In this document: positions 56,046 through 64,000 of the stretch, piece after piece | How positions within the stretch are numbered: the stretch's first letter is position 1 | How the letters are laid out: each line of letters opens with the position of its first letter | Assembly (NCBI GenBank): GCA_025642075.2 | Contig: JAODUO010000548.1 | Span: forward strand, 136,501-200,500 | Source of the DNA: Ridgeia piscesae | Lineage: Eukaryota; Annelida; Polychaeta; Sabellida; Siboglinidae | DNA length: 64,000 bases | Direction: 5' to 3' | Position numbers and translations under genes: made by a program | Notes under the pieces: model-generated | What the model saw: the letters and a program-made list of their open reading frames with translations, nothing else | What the model was told of the DNA's origin: nothing | The model's database searches: none

Positions 56046-57491
56046 GACTATGTACTGTGTACACACTTTTGAACAGAGATATACTCTGGAGACTACAGTC
56101 AAAATCAAGTTAATTATTATTTTATTATTAAATATTGGGGAGACAACCCAATCTCCAGCACCTCACAGAAATAATTACGCTGCACAATAGGTAATGTCCA
56201 TGTTAATATTTCACAATACATTTATACACTTGTCAGACTCATCCTGATGTGGATGGGGAGACTCACCCTGTATGGAGACACAGACTCAGCCTCCCACACA
56301 GCAACACAGACTATCGGCAACCTCTGCACAAGAGAAAGAGACGTAAGCATTTATTCTTGCACTCTTGTTGTATACACTACTATAACTGACTAAAACAGAC
56401 CTCTTCATGGAAACAAGGTATAGTTTCATCTCAGAATCTTGCTTTGTGTCTTGGTGGCGTTTTTTGAGGTATTAGGATTCTAGAAGCAATTTACATGCGC
56501 ACTGATAATGTAAATCGTGTTAAATATGATTAAACTAGTGAAACATTTGTATGTTCACCCAAAGATGATTTTGTTAAAAAGTACACATATTAAGAAGATA
56601 TTAAACACAGATTGTTGTGTTCATCAGTTTGTGAATATTTCAGCAACTTCTACCTGTGAGCTCACTGCTGGAATACATCCAACTTTCACTTCTGAAAATG
56701 GTAAGTTAAATAAATAAATACTTTTAGTGAGGGGTTTATTCACTGGGATAACTACAGCCCGTATATTATATTGTTAATTAACGGCAGATTGCTATGAGTA
56801 AACAGTACTCATGGTGGGCTAGTGTTTACCAGCTATATTAATATCTAATTTGAATACTTGCACTAGACATGTACACTCGCTAGGCAACATGCATCAGTGT
56901 ATTGCCAGGCAACTGGATCAATGTTACTAGACAGCTGCCTCGCAAATGTTTGTAGGATCATTGTTACTAGACATACACAGGCGCCTGGTGAATATTTGCT
57001 GGGTCATTACTAGACATGTACAGGTGCCAGGCGAATGTTTGCAGGGTCGTCATTACATGTACTAGACATGTACAGGCGCCTGGTAAATGTTTGCAGGGTC
57101 GTCGTTACTAGACGTGTACAGGCACCTGGTAAATGTTTGCAGGGTCGTCGTTACTAGACGTGTACATGCACCTGGTAAATGTTTGCAGGGTCGTCGTTAC
57201 TAGACATGTACATGCACCTGGTAAATGTTTGCAGGGTCGTCGTTACTAGACGTGTACAGGCGCCTGGTAAATGTTTGCAGGGTCGTCGTTACTAGACGTG
57301 TACAGGCACCTGGTAAATGTTTGCAGGGTCGTCATTACTAGACGTGTACAGTGGACTACAGCGGCCTGGCAAGAGCGACGGAAGAACAGACATATCTCCT
57401 GAGACAAATGGTGGAGGTTCAACAACAAAGACTCGTCATTGATACAAAACGACTGCAATACCTGGAGCTGGACAGGGGCAGTTATCACTGA
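52696..57491 (+). CDS. Myb/SANT-like DNA-binding protein gene (7 exons) with one nonsense codon
   Basis: Exons 52696-52710, 54829-54949, 55260-55428, 55680-55719, 56237-56342, 56644-56700 and 57352-57491 join in phase to 216 codons including the final TGA. Residues 18-95 resemble the Myb/SANT-like domain of NAIF1/MSANTD and Harbinger-associated proteins: 'WTDEEWTALVDLIEEERSIL', 'CWDRIQQKLAALGSVHTKEV', then a Lys/Arg-rich tail. The C-terminus is the usual helical end ('EEQTYLLRQMVEVQQQRLVI'). Such proteins bind DNA in the nucleus, and many derive from PIF/Harbinger transposons. An in-frame TGA (54862-54864) directly precedes the first Trp. It could be a null allele, a sequencing error or a recent pseudogene. 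The Trp usual in the third helix is replaced by Ser. Exons 1 and 4 are the least certain. Confidence 0.6.
53961..54262 (+). repeat. Duplicated segment, copy A
   Basis: Matches 54388-54720 at both ends (CACATGTTCTACTAGTGACA at the start, GCACTGAAAATTGGCGTGTA at the end), with a different TG-rich middle. Both copies are in intron 1 of the Myb/SANT-like gene. Confidence 0.9.
54263..54352. repeat. (TG)n microsatellite between duplicated segments
   Basis: About 80 bases of TG followed by a short TA run. Confidence 0.95.
54388..54720 (+). repeat. Duplicated segment, copy B
   Basis: Partner of 53961-54262. The first 90 bp are nearly identical and the interior differs by insertions. Confidence 0.9.
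55928..56045. repeat. (TA)n microsatellite
   Basis: Three TA runs broken by short spacers, in intron 4 of the Myb/SANT-like gene. Confidence 0.95.
56870..57351 (+). repeat. 46-bp minisatellite with the 3' splice site of the last Myb/SANT exon
   Basis: About ten units of TACTAGACRTGTACAGGCRC + CTGGTAAATGTTTGCAGGGT + CGTCGT. The six nearest the exon are nearly identical and those farther upstream are progressively diverged. The final GACGTGTACAG is the acceptor used at 57352. Confidence 0.9.
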
Positions 57492-59368
57492 AAGGTAAAC
57501 TTCACAATCACTTAAATGCTTTTTACAGGGATGATAACTAAATACTGACATGTGACACCAACCTGAAATCATTTAACTTCAGATCACCTGCAGTGTGATA
57601 ATTTGAATCTTACTATAATCAAGCTACCAATTTGTGTTTAGTTACATTATTAAGCTCGGAACAATGTTTGCGATATGAAAGCCAGCAACATATTCAAATG
57701 GAAAACAAAACACCCAGCTTCAAAACCAACGCGAATAAAGTTAATCGCAATACCCTCTGATGTTTAACTTTCCCACGGCCTACACAGCAGACATTACAAA
57801 TTACTGCTTGGCCAATTCTGGGAGGAGGAGCTGACATCATCCCTTTAATTTATTTCTATGATAACTTATTCCTCCTAGAGTAAGATGATTTACACCTCGG
57901 GTGCCTTTCACTGTTTGTGAGAGAAAAGAAATGCCTTTTTTAAACTCAACTGTTTGCTAAGGGTTCAGATTTTTTAAATTTTCACCATGGATAAGCATAA
58001 AATGATCATTTATAACGTTACACACATTCTGCAACTGTTTTGAGAACCATCGATTCATTTTGTTTGTTCATGCCTGGTTTTACAAGAATAAAACTATTCG
58101 ATGTCACATCATAATAAACATAATTTATTAATACTTTGTGTAATACTATCTGCATCAATGTGAATGTAACATCACACAGAAGATTCATATTAACTTTCTG
58201 CTTTTGTTGCAGAACATCTCCTTGTGTAAGTGATCATGTGATGCTTCGGTGGCTTGCCGTTTGACAATGCTGCTCACAGGACTCTCACTGTTGCTCTGGT
58301 GATTTTGTCGTATCATTTTGTAATTTGTAATAATGACGTTTTGAAGTTTGTATGCCATGCAGATAGCTGGGTATGTTGGATATAAATGAAATTGTATAAA
58401 ATTGCACGCTGGTACACGTGCACATTTGTGTGGAACGAGTGATAATGAAATCAGTGAAATGTAATAATGTCCATCATGTTTAAATGTAATTTCATTTATT
58501 AAATATATTGTACTATATAAAGGCATGCGTTGAATTCATCGTATTAATGGATTGTACAAAATGTTAACAACAAGTGAAAGGTTTCATGGTAAAATGCGAT
58601 ATATCACAATTTGTGTTGTCTTCAGAGTATAACTGAACATTTTTACATCTTAAATTGGAATATTTTAAGAATATAAAAACACAACCAAACTGACAGACAT
58701 GGTGTTTTGCCATGAAATCATTCAAGGGTGAAAATGTCAACCTTTTGCATGACATACTTATACAACCATTTCTTAGAATATACACTTAGTTTAACATGTA
58801 GTGTACAAATGTTCTTGACAGCAGCTGACCCCCACCATTACAATATGTGCCCACATTTCTGTCATACAAGTAATTCTATATAAATACAGCAGACTATTAT
58901 GATATGTTGCATATGACACGTGGAATGAATATGGCATCAAGTTGCAAAGAATGCGGTCATTCAACAAACCACAAGACATACTTTGATAAATAGTGCATTA
59001 CAAAATACAGTCTGCTTTTAAGTTTGTTTAACATCTTATATTTCTGTTTTTAAAACCCATGATAATTTTGTCAATAAACTGAAGATTTGTGTTTACATTA
59101 TAAACACATCACCATAAATGTTCACAGGGTACATTGTTTTTTCAAACACGACTGGACGGGGACTGCACATACAACGGCATGGTGCCGAAACTACACGGCA
59201 ATTGACGTCAACATCTTGAGATCTCTACACTTTGTCTGTACAAACAGTACATACCAATCATACAAACCACCTTCAACATACAGCAGCATATTCAATAACA
59301 ACCAGCAGTGCATTTCATAAGAATCGAACATAACAAATAAGAAAGATCAAACTTGTTTCATGGCCATA
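57492..59368. other. Region between convergent genes
   Basis: Holds the 3' ends of the Myb/SANT-like gene (+) and of the minus-strand gene, plus dispersed-repeat copy B at 57680-57825. AT-rich, no further exon seen. Confidence 0.5.
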
Positions 59369-62096
59369 CTAATCAAAGCCCATGAACGACTCGACCTCGA
59401 CTGACGATCCACCTAACTCTATCTCGACACTTCCTGTGTCAAACTCTCCCTCCTCACACAGGGATATCAGTTCCTCTTTCGGCTTTGCTTCTTCCCGCCT
59501 CTTCCTGAACTTGATGAGTTTCCTCCGTCGTTTCTTCTTGGGTGTGTCCTTGGGCGCCTCCACGGCCGCGGAGGAGGGGCCCTCACTCAGGAAGTCTTCG
59601 AGGGAGGTGGGTAGCTGGTGAACCTGCAACCATTGACTTGTGGTGGTTATGCTTTCACCGCATGCATTAGATCATTTTATTTTCACTCGATAATAATCCT
59701 GCTATACAGTATTTTCAATGGTTGAACCATACACACATTTACATATATACACATTGATATGTGCAGTCATACAGCACATATCAAAAGAATACTTTTTTAT
59801 ACAAAATAATTAAAAATTATTTGAAGAAAACAAATGTAACATTGAATTTTTGCCCAACATTTTGAATAACCAATTGGTCAGAGTTGCGATGGACTATCTG
59901 TAGTTAAGTACTTTCATCAGTCCTTGTATTTGGGATTCAACAGTATACATGGGTTTTTGAAATGACAAGGACTTGTCATTTATAACAGACTACACTTCCA
60001 TGTGTTTTGCTTGAGTTGTGCACAACATAGAATCTCTATCCTTACTTTTTTCCTCAAGTTTGCAGTCAGAATTTTAGGAAAACATTTTGTGGAATATCTG
60101 GTATACATCGGAGAGCTACACACGTTTGGCATCCATTTATGATGGCATACCATTACAAAACCAACCTCAGTCTCGCTCCAGAAGTCTGCGTCAGACATTT
60201 CAGCTGTCGACAGCGACTCTGCAACGTGGAAGACGCGATGGTCACGCGTGACTGGCCGCAGCATCCACTCGCGGATGACATTCTTCTGCATGTGGCCAAA
60301 GTCTGAGTTCTCGACCAGAGTGACCAGCTCATTCTGTTCAGCGATCTGCCCAAGTAGTGGCTGTGTGGGGAAGACGAGGTCATTGAGACGGGGGTGGTAG
60401 ACGATGTGACGCATGGGGGGGTAGACACTGCGGGGTAGACCCACGTAGATGATCATCACGTCCGCTGTAACCACCAGATGCAGGTATCAACAACTGAGTC
60501 TGTTTAGTGTTACTGCTCATCACGAATGGTTCATGAACTTGCATGAGTCAGTTTACTGCAGTGATACTGTGGAGTGAAATTGAGCGTTGTATCATGTCTC
60601 ATAGTTAAAACTGTACTGTATTTAACATCAGTCACGCAATAGGGGTTTCAGCATACTGCTAGGTTAAAGCAGTGTATGTCACTAGAATTGTTTTGCGAAA
60701 TTGTAATTTGATTTTGTTAGTACACCTGTAATTCACTGAATAATCTTTTGTACAAATGTGATTAAACAAATGTCGGAGTTAGAACATAGATCCCTAATGC
60801 AAAATTGTTGGCAGGTTACTGTTAAAATAGATTTTTTTAATTTAATATACAGCAGAATTGACTCTTCAGGATAGTCACATGCATGCATGCACGCACGCAC
60901 ACACGCATGCATGCACGCACGCACGCACACATACACACTAGTCTAAGTGTACTACATAAACATCAACCACCAACTCACCACCCATTTCAATGGCTGCATC
61001 GTAGAGCAAGTCCAATTGCCCGTGGTCACCCTCCTCGTCAATGAGCTTGCGGCCAGGCGAGTGGACCGCCACCAGGATCACCTTGGGGACAAGAAGGGCA
61101 TCATCCTTGATGTCACTCGCAGACTTCACGTGCAGTGACTCGATAGGGAAGGGGACATCTAGGAGGGAGGCGATCTTGTGTTTCACTTTCTGCAGTGTCT
61201 CACGCTGCTGCCCGACCACACACACGCTCTGTCGCACCTCAAACGCCTGCAAAGTTTCACTTTCTGTATTAGTTTCTGTTTTAAGTTTCTGTATCAGTTT
61301 CTGTATTAAGACACATGCAGTGTATGTCAACACTCCATCATTTGTATGAAAAAGGAAAATATATGGAGAACAAGCTAGAGAATCACGGACTTCGGCCAGA
61401 CATGGACAGTCAGGTAAGTTAGAAGGAGAAACTTTTTGATGCATTGCTGAGGATAGTGATGGAGTTTGCCAGGACTATAGATGCAGATTTGGTGCCGAAT
61501 GACCAAAGTCTTGATTGCTAAAAGTCATTTTGATCATCCCTGGTATATCTTTAATGAAATCAGGTACGCTGGGCTTGCTCTTATGTATTTTTCCATTCAG
61601 TCAACTGGTGAAGTGTTTGCTTTTTAGCCCTCTACATCCCAACTGCCCATAGCTACAGGAATGACCCTCACTGCCCAAAACCATCCAGTGGATCTTGAGT
61701 CATACATTCTAACCATTACTGGCTAGTCATCTATTATTTTTGTCTAAACTGGAGTCATTGTTGTGTGGCTTTATACTGCAATTTTGATTTCAATCAGTAC
61801 TGCTTAAAAACATCTTAAATTTGTGCAAGTGCATTAGAATGTTGAATGAATTTAATTCAAATATCGTTTACCTGGTAGTCTAACCACATTATTTTCCCAG
61901 CAAAATTGGAAAAACATCTTCATTTTTTTAATAACCTTTGGCTAAACTGATACCTGTAATGCTTATTGTGAAACTAGGTATGTTTTTTTGTAGATGATCT
62001 CTATCTGCTTTATATAGCTAAATATAGCACCTTACCCTTGGATTGAGCAATTTGCGAGGGCATGGTTGTACGTCCGGTTTAGAATCCTTCTCCTCT
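59369..62096 (-). CDS. Unrecognised minus-strand gene, last four exons (partial)
   Basis: Exons on the complement, in order: 62096-62036, 61246-60979, 60464-60166 and 59623-59369, joined in phase (292 complete codons plus TAG; one further codon is split with the missing upstream exon). Visible parts: 'DSKPDVQPCPRKLLNPR'; 'RQSVCVVGQQRETLQKVKHK' and 'KVILVAVHSPGRKLIDEEGD'; 'DVMIIYVGLPRSVYPPMRHI' and 'NVIREWMLRPVTRDHRVFHV'; then a C-terminal tail with a Lys/Arg cluster ('PKKKRRRKLIKFRKRREEAK', nuclear-localisation-like) and an acidic/hydrophobic end, 'VEVESFMGFD'. The alternating hydrophobic strands suggest an alpha/beta fold. I do not recognise the family. Upstream exons lie beyond 62096 or outside the window. 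Confidence 0.7.
60880..60940. repeat. (CATG/CACG)n microsatellite
   Basis: Alternating GCATGCATG and CGCACGCACG words in an intron of the minus-strand gene. Confidence 0.9.
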
Positions 62097-64000
62097 CTGG
62101 AACAAACACATCATCATCCACTGACTGTTGAAATTTTCAACATGAGCAAATATCAATTAAATTAACACCTTCACGCAAGTCAGTGCCTGGATGGATCTTA
62201 TGAAAGTTGTTCACTTCACTTACTGGAGAGGCAGACTGGTCCAATCGATCAATATGTTGACGCCTCTGGTATGCATTCAGGCATCTTGAAATTACTTCTA
62301 AACATACATTGTTCCTTCCCATATCTACCACTAGTTACTGCAGAATATACACTGCAACACAATTATTTGGCATTCCGACCATAATTTTCATATTTCAACC
62401 GATCAGATCAACGGTATATTATATCTTAATTACTTAATTTATTACACTGGTAAATGATGTATTTTGAGTTGATTCTGGTTTATAATTATGCCATTTATTG
62501 TATTTGATGTTTTGATATATGTCAGGTAAAGGCTGCAGCAGTGTCATGCAGGGCTGGGGTCAATTCAAAAAGAATTGGAATTGATCAATTCAATTCCAGT
62601 TCAATTCCAGAATTGGAGTGGGAATTGGAATTGAAAGATTTTGAACAAAATGAATTGAATTGGAACTGAAAGATTTTGAATTGAAAGATTTTGAATTGAA
62701 TTGGAATTGAAAGTTTTTTTATTGGAATTGAATAAAAAGGAATTGAGCATCTGGAATTGTTGTGATGCTGCGAAGGATATTTTACAGACAGTTGGGAGTA
62801 TTGCTGTGCAGGCAATGGTGTTTAATGACCAAGAAAAGTTGGACAATGAAGCTGCTGGTCAAACATTACTCAGCAATTAATCAGTGGATGAAACTGATGC
62901 ATGGGAAGTCAATTAGGCTTGTCCCACTACCTAGTGTGAATGAGTGCTGGTAGGGACAGCTTCAAAGAACCAATGAAATTGTCCAGATAACAATAGCACT
63001 TTCCCAGTATCACATGCTAAGCAAATACTCATGAGGATTATTAGGACTACCCAGGTGCCAGGAGTGAAGCCAGGATATCTCCAAACAGTCAAAAGTGTAA
63101 CCAGTTAAAATACAAAGATTACCAGTGTAAACATAAGCCCAGTGAAGACTGACAACACTTGTAGATGATAATAACCAGAATATGACAATCATATAAATGT
63201 TATAAAAAATATATAATTATATTTTACCCAGCCAATACTACCCAGTAATCACTCGGTGGTTCCTAGCTATTCAATCCTTTGTAACACCTTGCCTGTATTG
63301 GTGTTTAAACACTGGTTGATGCATTGACATATTTTGAGTTCATTGTTTATCTTATTTCTGTATGTTTCATTACGCTACGTGTCAGTGAGTAAAAAGTCGA
63401 AACAATTTTAATGTGCTGATCTATGTTTCAACAAAATTAATTAAGTAGGTGATGCTGGAACGAGAACAGACTCAGTAGAAGCCAGACATTCCAATTATGC
63501 AGTGAAACCAGTGATGCCTGGATTAAAATGCAATGCAATGAAATGTCACTGAATAAATTCTTTTGATTTTGGTGATTATGTAAATACATAAATAAATAAC
63601 ATGCTGTATCACCCCCCTGTATTAATCGTATAATTTTATGGTTAATTTTTGTTATGTGAATTGGAGCGAAATTGGAATTGAACAATTATAGACTGAATCA
63701 GAATTGAAAGAAATTGACTTGGAATTGAAAAAAAAATTATTGAAAGAAATGGAATTGGAATAGAAAACATTTAATTGAAAGAAACTGAACTGGAATTGAC
63801 TAAAAGGAATTGCAATGAATTGGAATTGAAAGAATGGAATTGACCCCAGCCCTGATGTCTTGTTAACTAATGACTTGCATATAAGTTTTTTAAACTTCTA
63901 CATCACCTCAGGCTTATTATCATTCCAACAATGCCAATGGCAAAAATCCCCGCAATGAGTCAGTCATACTTTTTAAACAGAAATCAGAGTATTAAAAGGA
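62097..64000 (-). other. Upstream intron or flank of the minus-strand gene
   Basis: No further exon joined convincingly to 62096. The only structured item is the hAT-like element at 62549-63854. Confidence 0.5.
62549..63854. mobile_element. Non-autonomous hAT-like element (1,306 bp)
   Basis: Terminal inverted repeats CAGGGCTGGGGTCAATTC and GAATTGACCCCAGCCCTG. Subterminal regions on both sides are built from GGAATTGAA words, in opposite orientation overall. Imperfect 8-bp flanking duplications: GTGTCATG (62541-62548) and ATGTCTTG (63855-63862), 6 of 8 matching. The CAGGG terminus and 8-bp target duplication are typical of hAT transposons. No transposase reading frame is visible. Confidence 0.8.

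Overview
This is animal nuclear DNA. Genes are split by GT-AG introns of 0.1-7 kb, the background is AT-rich, and there are many microsatellites, minisatellites, SINE-like and DNA-transposon remnants. The gene content (a FAM151/menorin protein, a Myb/SANT-like gene, a P2X7-C-terminal-like fragment, a hAT-type short element) fits a marine invertebrate. A mollusc or other lophotrochozoan is my guess; the sequence does not settle it.

Layout. (1) 367-1440, +: last coding exon of a FAM151/menorin gene. (2) 1441-6604: intergenic, ending in a CpG-richer probable promoter. (3) 6605-49795, +: one large gene. I reconstructed it by hand as 31 coding exons whose phases all join, giving 1,082 codons plus a stop. 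The protein has N-terminal SDS22-like leucine-rich repeats with a cap, then a long helical region, a compact aromatic-rich module, an acidic and Ser/Arg/Pro-rich disordered tail, and a C-terminal Cys-x2-Cys element. I do not recognise the family. (4) 21944-22909, -: inside intron 8, remains of a P2X7-C-terminal-like domain gene with a stop codon and a frame break. (5) 52696-57491, +: a seven-exon Myb/SANT-like (NAIF1/MSANTD type) gene, in frame throughout except for one TGA just before the first Trp of the domain. (6) 59369-62096, -: the last four exons of an unrecognised gene with a Lys/Arg-rich C-terminal patch. (7) 62549-63854: a 1.3 kb non-autonomous hAT-like element.

The most striking feature is a recurrent architecture. 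Six minisatellites abut an exon directly, and in each the repeat unit contains the splice site used by that exon. The 5' splice site is amplified at exon 9 (about 23 copies of 49 bp) and exon 27 (about 33 copies of 20 bp). The 3' splice site is amplified before exon 10 (about 200 copies of 15-17 bp), exon 21 (about 36 copies of 69 bp), exon 25 (about 10 copies of about 28 bp) and the last exon of the Myb/SANT gene (46 bp units). Intron 20 is essentially nothing but its array. This looks like repeated local tandem duplication across exon-intron borders and resembles the tandem-duplication model of intron gain or extension. Large reading frames in the arrays, on both strands, come from repeat periods and are not genes.
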